Source of the DNA: Sarcocystis neurona
Taxonomy: Eukaryota > Apicomplexa > Conoidasida > Eucoccidiorida > Sarcocystidae
Direction: 5' to 3'
DNA: 64,000 bases
Assembly (NCBI GenBank): GCA_000727475.1
Contig: KL647315.1
Coordinates: forward strand, 107,612 to 171,611
Position numbers and translations under genes: made by a program. The notes under the pieces are model-generated. The model did no database searches and was not told where the DNA came from. It was given only the letters and a program-made list of their open reading frames with translations. Below, piece by piece: positions 12,243-24,300 of this stretch; the first letter of the stretch is position 1, and the number at the start of each line of letters is the position of its first letter.

Positions 12243-15200
12243 GTCCGTCCCTGTCATCGAAATGCATATATATATATACATACATATGTTCGTCCCTTTT
12301 GTGGAATTGCAGGCGTATAGGTATATATATATATGTATATTTACCTCCCTTCGAAGGAAATGCATGCGTTTCCAGAGGGAAGAACTCGATAGGCACCTGT
12401 GTATACCCGTGTATATATATATGTATGTACTGATGTGTATGCATGCGTGTCTGTGGAAGAAGGTAAGTGTTTAGTGTAAGATTTCATTTCTCGTGTATTT
12501 ATTGACCTGCTTGCATGTATGTGTTTCTGACAACTGCAGAGAATTCTACGTGGCTTCTTTGTTGTCCTGCTTTCTTTCTGCCTCTGCAGCGGAGGAAACT
12601 GTCGTCTCGCGTAAAGATTGAACTGCTGCCGAAGCAGCAGGTACTGGTGGTGCAGCTGCTGCCTCCTGTTTACCAGGCTTTTTCCCTTGCGTCACCCGCC
12701 ATTGCCACTGCTGCTGCTTCTGCTGCTTCCACCGAGTCTGCTGTCGGTAGTCCTGCTGCCGCTGCTGTTGCCGCTCCTCTAGCTGCTGCTGCTGCTACTC
12801 CGGGAAATGCTGCCGCTGCTGCTTGTGAGGCAGCTGCTGGCGGTGACGCAAGAGGTGAACAGGGAAGAAGGGGAAAAAGTGATAGAGAAGATTCCCAGCG
12901 GACCGGGAGATGGCGCTCTGCAGGTGGAGATGCGTCTGAGCCAGAAGCAGCAGTCCACGAGCATCCCGCAACTGCTGCGAAGACGACCTGCGTCACTCCA
13001 GCGGCGCTGCAGCAGCAACACCCCGTGCAACAGCAGCTGCAGCAGACGCAGAAAAGGAAGAATAAAAAGAAGCAGCAGACGCTCCTGCAGTATTGCGCCA
13101 GCTTGGGGAAGCAGATTCGTCCTGGGGAGGTGTACTGTCTCCAGAATTTAACGCAGAGACGGGACGGGTGGTTGCTGCAGCATCGCGCTGCTGTTTCCCT
13201 GCCCCTGCTGCCAGAGCATCAGCAGCAGCAGCAGCTCGCTTGTGGGTTGGGGACTGCAGCAGCAGCAACAGCACGCCAAGTAGCCCCGCCACAGAACAGC
13301 CAGCGTGTGCAGTCTCATGCAAGTTTCTCTTCCACCACTTCTACAGCAGCGCACTGCAGCAGCACTGACTGCAGCAATGGCAGCAGCAGCGGCAACAGTA
13401 GCAGCAGCAGCAGCAAGAGAAGTAGTGGCAACGGCAGTAGCAGCAATGACGTCAACTGCAGCGTCGCAGACGGCAGCAGCAGGACGTGCAGCAACAACGA
13501 CGGCAGCAACAATAGAAGCCAAGGTACGGGGTCCTCTTATTCTGGTTTGACGGCGACAGAGCGCTGCAGCTGCGATAGCAAGAGCGCTGGAGAAGAAGAC
13601 AAGAAAGAGAAAGAAAGTGTTTCTTCACTCTTTCCCCTCGTCGTCGCCGATGGACGATCTTGGCGGCTTGGCTTCCGACTGTATATCTCTTCGTACTACA
13701 CAGATGCACTTGCAGCAAGTAGCAGCAGCGGTGCAGCAATAGATAACACTGGGACACTGCATGCCTCTCCCTGTTCTTCTGCAGTTCCTGCTGCTCTGTC
13801 TCCTGCAGCACAACTTGCGTCCAGATCTGCTGCAGGATGCTTCCCTCGTGCTGCTGTATCAGCTGCTGCGGCGCTCGCCGTGGAGGCACGAAGCGCGGCA
13901 GACAGAGTGACGCGCTGCAACAGCAGCAGCACAAGCAGTGGGATCGACAAATGGGCAGCAGCAGAAGTGCTTCTGCCGCATCCTACGGCACAAAATAACT
14001 CGACCACTTCTTGTCTCCTCTATTCTTCTTTCTCACCTTCTCCGCACTTTTCTCTGAAAAGTACTGCTTCTTTTCTTGCTGAGTCACCTCGCCGTCCACA
14101 AGCAACAGAGCGAGACGCTTCTCCTGCTGCTGCGCTTCATTTGTTTTCTCCGACTCTTGACCCTGCTGCTGCTCGAACTCCTGCAGCTGCGGTGGCGTCT
14201 TCCCCTGGCGCTCCTACTAACAGTTCCCCCTTTGCAGCTGCTGGTGGGGAGGGTGCTGCTGCTCCTCCGGCCACTGGCTGTGATCGTCCTGGTGCTGCTG
14301 GAGTTGCTGCTGCTGCTGCGCCTCCCTCTCACACCTCTTTAGAGAGAGAAGCTCTAGAATATCACTGGCACTCCTCTCTTTCTTCTCCTTCTTCTCCTCT
14401 TTCCTCTTCTAAACAATATTCAAATATTCGCTCAGCTGCTGTCCCTGCAGCTCCTGCTTCTTCTTGCAGCGGCCATCAGGCTCCGGGTGAAGCTGCTTTC
14501 TCACCTGCTTATCTCGTTCGTCGGCCAGCTTCGACAGCTTCTTCTTCCTGCGTGTCTAACCCGGAAGACGCTACTGGTGCTGCAGCCGTTTGTTCTGCAG
14601 GCGCCGCCGCTGTCGCTGCTGCTGTTGCGATTTCACTTCCACCAGCAGATGCCGCACTCCCCCGCGCGCCTGCGGCGGCTCCTCCTGGTGTGTCCGCTGC
14701 TTTCGACTTTCCTTTAGCTGCTTCTCCTCCTCGTCTCGGTCTTCTTGCGGCTCCCTTCGCTGCTTCTCCCTCTCCTGCTGCTTCTCTCCGTCCTGCTGCT
14801 GCTGTCTGTCCTGCTGATTCTGCTGCTTCAAGTTCTCCTCCTGCTGTTTCCGCTCTCCCTTGCCGCTCGCCTCCTCCGTTCGCTGCTGTCGGCGGGTCTC
14901 CGCTCCCGCCTCCTGCTGCTGCTGCGTGTGCTGCTCGCGCTGCTGCTTCCCTTGCTCCTGCAGAGAGCGGTGCATGCGTTCCTGCAGCAGCAGCAGCAGC
15001 CTTCCTGCCACGGGTGCTTCTGTCTCCCACTTGGCTGTACAGAGCGTGGCGGCTGCTGTTGGCCGTTGCAGAAGGTCCTGACGAAGTTGGAGTTCAGCAG
15101 CAGCTGCTGCTACCGGTGAACTACGACTGGCAGGTGTTTGTACACCCCAAAGTTAATAAGGGCTGCTTCATCGGGCAGGAGGTGGTCACCCGTTCGCTGC

Positions 15201-18200
15201 TGCAGCTGTCCAACAGGAGACGCCTAGCTAGCTTCGTCGTCCTTCAGCCGCAGCCAAGACTGCAGGAGATATGGAAGGGAAAGGTGACCCATGACGCAGC
15301 CGAGCTCCTGGTGCGGCAGCGGGAGAAAGAAGAAAACACGACGGGTTGCTTCAGTAGTATGATTCGGCCACCTGCACCAGTTGACGCTGCTGTTGCTCTT
15401 CCTCGGCCCGCAGCGCAGAAAGCTGCTGCTGCTACACGAAAGAATAGCAGCGCCGTTGCTGAAGACGGGGACACAGCAACATCAGCAGCAATGCTGCCGT
15501 CGATCGAAGCATCAGCAGCAACGACAACAGGGCGAGGAGGTGAGGGACCGGAGCGAAGAGGAGAAAAAGAAGTTGAAGCGTGGCAGAGTGCAGCAGCAGG
15601 AGCTATCTCTCAGCTTTTCGGGAAAGTTCCTGCCACCGCAACGTGGGAGCATCTGTTGCAGGTATGGCATCTGCTTCTCACCACCAAGGCTCTCGAAGCG
15701 ACTGCAACCGCCGCACGAGCAGACACAGAAGGAGGAGAAGCAGCTGCAGCAGATGCAGGAGGAGGAGTAGCAGCAGTTGCAGGAGGAGCAGCTGCAGATA
15801 CGAAGTCAACAGCACCCCACGAAGAGAACCACTGCGCTGCTTCTCACGCTGGTGCGACTCCTGCTGCTGCTTCGGCTGCTGCTGCTTCTGCTGGTGGTGG
15901 TGGCAGCGAAGGCCGCGTAAAGCGAAAGCTGTTTGTATTTGAGGCGACTGCTGCAGCAGCAGGGGAACGAGGCGGAGAACGAGAAGGAGCAGCAGCAGCG
16001 GGAGCACCAGTGCGTCCAGCAGAGGCAGCAGCAGGCCGTCACGAAAGTGAAAGAGGCGTGAGCTGCCGTGGTGGTGGCAGAGAAGAAGCAACAGCAGGGG
16101 GAGACGCGGGCGGTGGTAACAGCAAGCAGAAGCAGGAAGAAGAGCATGTTTCTGCTGCTGCGGATAGCGTCCTTGCCCTTCGTAGTGGGTCACCGCAGCG
16201 CAGCCCAGCAGCCGCAGGGTCGTGGAGAGAAATAGGGGAGGTTTTTCTGGACCCACCTTGTAGTTTGCCTGACGCAGCAGCAGGAGAAGCGGGGAAAACA
16301 GCAGCAACAGCAGGACTACGGATAGAGGAAGCAGGAGAAGACGGCAAGAGAAGAGGAGGAACGCGAGGAGCAAACGCAGCGGCAGGTGACGGCCGAGACG
16401 GAGGAGCAGCAGCAGCAGCAGCAGAGTTCAAGTTGGGTGTGGGACTGTGTATGCTGCGCACGAAGCCCGGACAGCCGCCGCTGAAAAGCCTGACGGTAAG
16501 AAGAAGCACTTAAAGCGACTTTCCCTTGACGTTAGGTTTTTCTTCTCGAGTACAGGAATATAAGTGGAACTCTCTTGATATTCATAAATCACAGAGAGAC
16601 ACGCATTTCCGACCGTTTCTTCTTCTTCCGACGAAGAAAGATAGAGACTTTTAAGAGGAATACTTGTCTAACTGCCATACTGGTCGGTTTTGGGTTCGTG
16701 AAGAAATATCCGTATGTATATATATGTAGAGGGAGATACATAGATAGATAGAAAGATCCATACATAAACATGCGTATATATGTATATATGCGTACGTGTG
16801 CACGCGCATGTGGGAAATATGCATGCCTGTATAAATACATATACATATTTATAGATGCACCACCTGCTAGGCATGCTGCATATACAAACTATCTATACTT
16901 ACATGTTTACATATGTGCAAACTATATATGTATATGTATATATATAAATATGGTTGACATCTACGTGTATATACTCTCTATCTGTATACGTACCTGTTTA
17001 TATATGTATTATATATACATACACACATATATACATATGTTTGGGGTTGACACAATATATATACTCTTGCGCGTACGCGTATGTTGGGTATTTCGACATG
17101 TATATATATATAAATATATTTATATGTATGAGCTGCACGAGTGTGCATTTATATATATACACGTGGATACGTATTTGCTTATATCTGTATATATATACGT
17201 GTATGGGTAGATACATGTAAACATACCTGTGTATAGATTTCTGTTTCTAGCATGTATATATACACATGCATATATTTGCGGAACAATCATATGTACAGGT
17301 AAAGTCAACGCAAACATCTAAACATATACATAGATATGTGTGTATATCGTCATATATAAACATATGTAGCTGTTGACGTGCTGCTGCTGCTGGTGTGCCG
17401 CTGCCACATAAGCCCATACATACAGACATATTTATATATATACATATACTTATAGAGCTCATGCATATATATATATATATGTGTACGCATGTCGAAATAC
17501 ATGCACGTGTGTATATATATGTTAGAAACAGAATTCTGTACACACGTGTGCTTACATGTATCTACGCATATGCGTATATATATATATATATATATATGTG
17601 TGAGTGGTCGGGGTGTGGACACATATCCCTACACGTAGACCAGAGACGCCAGAATGTTTCGTAGAGGAATGCCGCATGCAACAACCCTGCGTTGGGACGG
17701 GCGACACAAGTTGCGCCTGACCGATTATCATTATACACCTGCATATGTGTGTCTGTCTGTATTTGCCTTGTCTGTATAAGTTGAAGCTTTGTGTCAGAGA
17801 CAGAACTTAAGCAGAACCCGCTTTCTCTCTGAAACGCTGTACACTTTTTTTTTGAAAGTAGTGGCCTGGTCTCCTCTGTCTGTCGAGCCACGTGTGCTGC
17901 TGCGCTTCTTCTCTTCCTTTTCTCTGCTCAGGAGTACTTGTCTTACGTGAGCAGCCTTGGCACTTCTTCTCCGTACCCCGTGGCCCTTGCAGAGAAGGCA
18001 GCGGACTTGCCTCTGCTGCTGCCACCGTGTGGAGAAGGTGAACTGAGAAGAGACGGAATATCAAGCGAAGAAGAAAACCGGGGGGAAGAGACCCGCCGCT
18101 GCCACCCTGAGTCCCAGGCTGAGGCTTGGCAGACGGGCAGGGGTGGTGCAGCGGCGGCGAACACACCGCAGAAAACTGCAGAAGGGACGTCCCTCTCTGC

Positions 18201-18312
18201 GACAGAAGAGGAGCAGCAGCCCAAGAAGAGGCAGAAGCCGAAGAAAATTGAGTGGTGTCTTGTTGGGCCGACGCTTCTGGCGCTCGACCGGTGGTGGACG
18301 GCGGAGGAGTAA
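8593..18312 (+). CDS. IBA57: IBA57/YgfZ-like Fe-S cluster assembly protein, 4 exons
   Basis: Joined exons 8593-8864, 10478-11654, 12590-16495 and 17932-18312 give 5736 nt, or 1911 aa. IBA57 acts late in mitochondrial [4Fe-4S] maturation with ISCA1/ISCA2. Family landmarks occur in the right order: [20 protein letters not shown] (res. 71-90) running across a splice into [10 protein letters not shown] (92-101), [15 protein letters not shown] (~282-296), [14 protein letters not shown] joined to [13 protein letters not shown] (~467-497), a [12 protein letters not shown] block near 837, AEGPDEV shortly before an LPVNYD block, and the signature KGCFIGQE (1340-1347) with its conserved Cys. Human IBA57 is only about 356 aa; the excess is Ala/Ser/Gln/Glu tract, mainly res. 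500-830, 860-1310 and 1400-1760. All introns are GT-AG and phase-compatible. The Ala-rich, Arg-containing N-terminus could serve mitochondrial targeting (inference). Extra cryptic introns inside exon 3 cannot be excluded. Confidence 0.85.
9230..9720. repeat. ~210-bp degenerate tandem repeat in IBA57 intron 1
   Basis: Blocks of (GA)n followed by TA/TG sequence start near 9233, 9451 and 9661. The element TACACACACATACGCG recurs about 210 bp apart, just before the second and third GA blocks. The unit combines an AGAGAG run, ATATATGTGTATA-type microsatellite and the ACACACATACGCG element. It gives long but meaningless Tyr/Ile frames on both strands. Confidence 0.55.
10478..11654 (+). CDS. IBA57: IBA57 exon 2
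   Basis: The acceptor is GCGAAG ending at 10477, after a C/T-rich stretch from about 10310. One base completes the split Ala codon and the frame then reads [10 protein letters not shown], the YgfZ/IBA57 N-terminal motif. The middle is Gln/Glu-rich (about 10610-10960). Then come [15 protein letters not shown] and an Ala/Ser/Gln region, and the exon ends in LFNFLQ at 11654 before GTAATA, phase 0. The frame is open from 10470; the upstream TGA at 10467 shows that the exon cannot extend far to the left. Confidence 0.8.
12110..12410 (+). repeat. ~50-75-bp degenerate repeats in IBA57 intron 2
   Basis: Five related blocks, each a TGGAAACGCAGGCGTATA-like core followed by TA/TG microsatellite, sit near 12127, 12178, 12254, 12300 and 12352. 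They lie in the 935-bp intron 11655-12589. Confidence 0.5.
12590..16495 (+). CDS. IBA57: IBA57 exon 3 (3.9 kb, tract-rich)
   Basis: The acceptor is CCTCTGCAG ending at 12589, preceded by a pyrimidine tract, and the donor is ACG|GTAAGA at 16495/16496. Both are phase 0. The 1302 codons are open throughout and hold the [32 protein letters not shown] and KGCFIGQE blocks separated by hundreds of residues of Ala, Ser, Gln, Asn and Glu tract. The orientation of the underlying triplet changes along the exon: CTG-type about 12700-12830 and 14080-15050, CAG-type about 13200-13520 and 15470-16440. The many open frames on the other strand and in the other phases (for example 15030-14509 minus and 16373-15678 minus) are shadows of this repeat. 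Confidence 0.8.
16496..17931 (+). other. IBA57 intron 3, microsatellite-rich
   Basis: An intron of 1436 bp bounded by GTAAGA and CTCTGCTCAG. About 16700-17600 is TATA/TGTA/ACGT microsatellite with a short CTG run near 17385. No exon-like island is visible in it. Confidence 0.6.
17932..18312 (+). CDS. IBA57: IBA57 exon 4, C-terminus
   Basis: The acceptor TTCTCTGCTCAG ends at 17931, phase 0. It encodes 126 residues beginning [10 protein letters not shown], with an acidic/Gln-rich middle and a [11 protein letters not shown] segment, ending WWTAEE and TAA at 18310-18312. No alternative reading frame joins exon 3 as well. The C-terminal extension has no recognised motif. Confidence 0.65.
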   Translation, partial: EYLSYVSSLGTSSPYPVALAEKAADLPLLLPPCGEGELRRDGISSEEENRGEETRRCHPESQAEAWQTGRGGAAAANTPQKTAEGTSLSATEEEQQPKKRQKPKKIEWCLVGPTLLALDRWWTAEE

Positions 18313-21300
18313 ACGGCCGACGCGGACGCGGCTTTTTTCTGGCGCTTTCCAACGACACAGTGAGTGTCGCCCTCTTTTTTGCACAGGCACGCGCCCTTCT
18401 GGCAAAGGAAAAAAAGGTCCTCCTCTTTTTTTTGCTGCTTCTCCACGACGCACACAGCTCTCCCCGGCTGCCTGGAGGTTAACTTCTGGCAAACTGATGA
18501 GACTTCTCTTTCTTCCCTGCTGCTTCGGACGCTCTGCAAGCGAAAACTCTCCCTTCGAGAAGAGGGAGCTGTTTTGTTTTTGCTTCTCAGAATGCAGGCA
18601 GCTCCCTCTGTCTCTCTTTGCAAGGGAGGGGTTGCTTCCGAGGAAGGACAGAAGGGCTCTTCTACACACGCTCTCGTATAGTTGCCTATACGTCTCGATA
18701 AACGCATGCAAATGAACTGCAGCGGTCACTGGCTCACTGGCTCGCACAGCTTCTCTTCTGCTGTTGACGACGAAAAAACTCTATTTTCCCCTATCTGTGC
18801 AGACCGCGACGTAGGAAGAGGCCGGGTCAACGGTGCACGCGACTGTGTCCTGGTACATATACATATATATACAGAGGGAGAGAGATATCTACAGACACAG
18901 ATGCAGAGACGCCTTTTTATGTAAGTGAAATTTCATTTCTCTCTTCCCACGCGCAGCTGTAATTCGAGAGAGCTGCGCTCAACGGTGCATTCGTATATAT
19001 GTTTGTACCTGTTTAATATACATATATGTGTTCGTATACAGATACAAGTGCAGAGATGTATTTGAATGTACGCGGAAATCATTTCTCTTTTTCCACGCGC
19101 ATTTCCGCACATAGAGAGAGGCACGCTTATCGGTGCGTTCGCGTAGGTCTCTGTATGCGCATATATACGGGTTCAGAGAAGCATTCATTTGTACGTGGAT
19201 CCGCCTCTTGTATGCACATGCCTCGTATTTACCCTCTGCGTCATATACACGTACGTTATTTACGCATATTTGCACACTTGTGGAGCGTTGCAGGATGCAG
19301 GCCAAAAGACTTTGTATATCTCTAGCGGTTGTCTTCACACTCGTGCAGGCTAGAGTGTTCGTGCTGGGCTTATATATACCCGAACACACAAGTAGGCGTA
19401 CGTCTACGTGCCGGATTCTCGTACACTTCACAAACAGCAAATCCGCAGAAAATGTAGGTTTCTGTACGAGTCTGTGTTTCACCCTTTGTGTAGTTGTCTG
19501 CACGTGCAAGTGTATGTGTACATGTTGTCGCACACGTACCGGCTCTCTCTGCCTCTCGTCAGACATCTCTGTAGACATATGTATAGAAATACCATCACGT
19601 GTGTGTTGGGACAGTGATCCAAACAGAGCCATAAGTCTGTATTTATATGTCTGCCTGGTGGACGTGTACGCTTGTATACCTGTGTATCCGAGGGTGGTCA
19701 TAAACGTGTGTATCCACCTATGCCTGTATGTATCTACGTGTATACGTATGCATACGTGTATAACGGTATGCACTCACTTGTGTAGAAACGCCTGCGTGGA
19801 TGCATATAGACGCGTATATCGGTATATGTAGACGGGTCTGCGTGTATGTTCGTACGTGTGAATGTGTCGGTGGAGTATGTTTATGTGGGATGTTGTACAA
19901 AGGGACCGATTCACAGACTGTCTGTCTCCACGGAAACACACAAAGAGAATCTATAGTGCACCAACAGCTCACATCTGTGAATACTGTGGGTGTGTGAAAT
20001 CTCAACACACACTTGTACACATATATATATATATATATTCACACATATATAGATAGGCGTGCAATTAAGGATAGTAGTAAGCATGATTGCGCGCGGCCGA
20101 AAGAAGTGGAGAAACCTTGTTTCTGAGTGCCTGCTCGGGCCAGGAGCTGAAGCTCTTGAAGTACCCTAAAAAAGCGAAGTTTCCGACCAAGACGACCGTG
20201 CGCCTTCTGCGTTTCGTTGTTGCGTGCATTGGACGTCACGCAGCGCCGACAGCAGAACATAAAACATCAGCAGTATTACTACCAGCAGCACCACCACGTA
20301 CACCAAGACCATCAGGCATGTACAGCCATATCTATGCACATACACAAATATTTATCAACCTGTCTATTTACACATGTGTGTCATTCGGTTTCACTATTAG
20401 TTGGAGGACTTCCTTCTGTTCGTGTCGTTGAACCTGTTTCATCTAGCTATCACATACGGACGTGCACTTTTTCACCTACCTGTCGCTACGCATCTATGCG
20501 CATGTAGATGCACGTACGGATATATATATATATATATGTAAGGAGACACGAATGTATGCGCGTGTGTACGGCTAATGAAACCAGACGTATACATTATTAT
20601 GCATGCATGTAAGTGTGTGGAAATACTAACATACGTAGCTCTTTACGAGTACTGTGTCCAGAGGTCTACATGCAGAGAGAGGGAGTGAGAAGTGTAGAAA
20701 GAGGCGACACGCTACAAGGAGGCTCGACCGGGAGAAACGAGAGTTCCGATGTCGAAGAAAGCTGCACCGCAGCGTCATCCGTCTCAAACGTCGGCACTCG
20801 CCAGACGATGAGAGTTATCTTTCATGCGTTCATCGAGTCCTCGTATTAAACCCCTCCGTCCGTCGTATACGTCGCAACTGGGGCAATTCACCTACGCCCG
20901 AGGTAGAAATATTAAAGTGATGGTGGCGGTGGTGATGGTAGTGAAGTTTGCACGGGTGTTGTGACGCGTACAAGCGCAAAAGTGACAACCTTGGAAAAAG
21001 TTCTAAAAGCTTTGGGTGTGCTAACACATTAGTAGTGACAACACCGTTAGCGCACTACACGTGCATGTGGGAAAAATGGGTCTGAGAGCATGTTTGTACA
21101 CATACGCATACATATACGTATGTATATATATACGTGTGCACACCAGGATATGCAGCACGCTGTTGTCGTCAACCACGTAGACTTACACACATATGAGTTC
21201 TTACGTACCACACCGTTGGGGGAAGGCATTGATGACGACATTGCTTTTTTTGAAAGAGTGGCCATCTGGATATTACCATCACACAAGCGGCACGCTCATG

Positions 21301-24300
21301 TACCGGTGACGACGATGACGGCACTAATAAGGATGCTGACGGACGTCGCATAGAACAGGCGTGATATGAATAGTAACATGCGTCGTACGCGTATAAGTGC
21401 ATTACGCGTAGACGGGTATTATGCGGAGAGTCGTGAGCATGGTGGTTGCTGGGACGCAGCATCAACGTTTCTTTGCTGCGGGTGCTGCACCGCGGACACC
21501 TGCTGCAGTTGTAGATTTTTCGATGAGGCGCAAAAGTCAGCCTTTTCTTCGGTCTCAACAGCAGCCGCCAGAAGGCAGCAGCTGCTCTGTTCTGCGGCGT
21601 CGTTCATCTACTTTTGTGAACACACAGAGATATCTGTACAGGAGGATATTTTCGGCTATGCACATATGTATACATTCTGTATTCCCAGCGATTCCCATAC
21701 ATCCATGTATAACGGGGGACACGCGTGATTTTACTTTCGTATGTATATACACGTAAGTAAACATGTGGATAGAGATATGTGTATACACAGGCAAAGTGAT
21801 ATACGTATATATATATATATATGTTACATACTTGTACAGTGTAGACTTAGATCACGCAGGTGTGTATGCACGAACTACATATATATATATATATATATGT
21901 ATATTTATATATATATATATATGTATATTTATATATATATATATGTAGGGCACATTTCTGTGCACGTACACATTCATGGGATACCCCTTTATATACTTGT
22001 TCGCACTTGCGTAGATATGCGTGAACACACACCGCCGCCTATGGGGCATATACGTATGGATGGCTGTACGCATATTATATATTTATATTTATGTATGTAC
22101 GTGTTGATTATTTACCTGTCTCTGTGTGAGCACGTGTGTGTACATGTGTATATATATATATATACATGTATGCGCATATTCACTTGTAAATTCACACGCC
22201 AGTACAACTCCACGTACAAAAGTGGTTTTCCGTGAGACCAGGAAGTAGCCGCAGTTTTACTCTAATGAGTCCATACAGAAAAGTCTTGGCGCACAGTTTT
22301 CCGCGCAGTTTTTTTCGTCTTTCACATGCCCGCATCTTCTGTAGCCCTCTGCAAGGAAAAATGGGAAAGAAAGTTCATCGTGGTAGTCCTCTTTTTTAGA
22401 AGACAACTGAGTTCTTCGCATACTTTTACTGCACTTCCCTCATTGGGAGCACACGCGCAGATGGCAGGTATCTTTGCCAGAAGCTGCTGTATCATAACGC
22501 GCACAGGAGTTGAAGCATATCCCAAAGGAAGAGAAGGGTCGGAGCGCCGCCCGTTACGCTCCGAGGGAGAACAGGAGTCGGTCGACAAAGGAACGGGCTG
22601 CAGGTTTCCCACTTTTTTCAGAAAAAGTACAAACTTCTTGTTGGGCACGCCATTTTGCCTTTCTAATATCTAAAGACGCCACAACGTTCCTCTCGGAAGG
22701 ACAAATGCTGTGCTTCTTCGCACGCAGGCACCTAATAAACAATTGCTGCTGTGGCGCGTACTGCATTCCTTGGATCCCGTGCGATCTCTTCGTGTATCCG
22801 TACATGAACACGTACACACATACGCTCCAATACACACACATATATGTATACAAGTACATATTTCTATGAAGCTCTCGAGAATATATATGTGTACTTGTGC
22901 GTGTAAGTGTACACAGGCATAGAAAGAGAGAAGCGATGCTGAAAGAGAAAATCCGCTGGGTTCTGCGCTGCCAATCGAACAAGTGCATCCCTACACTTCC
23001 GCGCATACACAAGTGTTTGTCGATTGATGGTTTTATTCGTATACCTGCGTAAATATACATATGCACGCGTGTCCATAGATGGTAGTTTACATACGTAAGC
23101 CCTCTAGGTATGTACGTTAGCACCCGTATGTGCGTGTGGATACACACACGGTAAGAGCACCTCTGCGCTCGGAATTTATATGTGTCCCCATATGTATAAT
23201 TAGCCGTTACAGAAAGGAACACCTGTGTACGTCTATGGTGTCTATTCAAGCTCACTTTTTCGTCTTCTACAAGCTGGAATCAACGTGACCTTTCCATTTC
23301 CTCCGCCTTCTCTCTCCTGATTATCCGCTGCCTTTTCACTTTCCGAGTGCATAGGAAATTTCCACGCTGGAGCCAGTGTCTTGTTCCGACTGGCACGGTT
23401 GTTGCAACTTCCAAACGACAAAGTGCTCTTTCTTGCGCCCACTGCGGCACGACGCTGTTGAACGGGCAGGGACCCACCTGAATTACCCAGCGCAAATTTA
23501 TATACTTGTGCAAAGATTTACACCGGCACGTGTATTTCCGCGCACCTCGACACCTTACCACCCTCATCAGCATTCACCTTTTACTCGTTGTGTTCCGCAT
23601 CAAAGTGTAGTTAGCCGACTGCTGGTCCTGGGGTTGATGGAGTTCAAGTAGCTGACCTCCCACCCCCCCCCCCCCGCCCCCGATACTGCTTCCTCTGTTG
23701 GCGCTGTTCTGCGAGGAGCGCGTCGGACTCCAAAGAGACAGAATACCAAATGAATGTCACAGTGAGGACGGAATTGCTGGTGCTGTGGCACCTGCAAGGG
23801 CACAGAACCAACACTGCTGCACGTTGAGAAGTGTATTTCTGTGTATAATACGGGTGCGTTTCCCAGTATGTGTGTAGATAGGACCTGATTGGTACACACG
23901 TACGTCGGTCGGATAGATTCGATTAGATCCATACCAGCTGCGACGAGTATCCTTGAATGAGCATCTGTCACAACTCGACGTACATGTGGATGCAGGTGTG
24001 CGTCAACTGCTATAGCTGCACTTCCAAGTGCACTCGAGCGCAGTTATATGTGTGTGCACGTGTCCAGGGTATATGTGAATACACATTACGTGTAAATCAT
24101 ACATGTGTGCCATCGGGAGCAGTAAACACGCCCGCAAATACGGCAGCGTACAGCAAAAGTCGCATCGTCTGTTGGTTTAATACTCCCGTCGTATCCCTTG
24201 CGCGCATAATTCAAAGACATAGTCCAGAACTTCCTCATTCCCTCCACCTTAAAGTCGCGTTATTCGTGCTGGTACACTTGTGTCTCAGAGGCTGTGTGTG

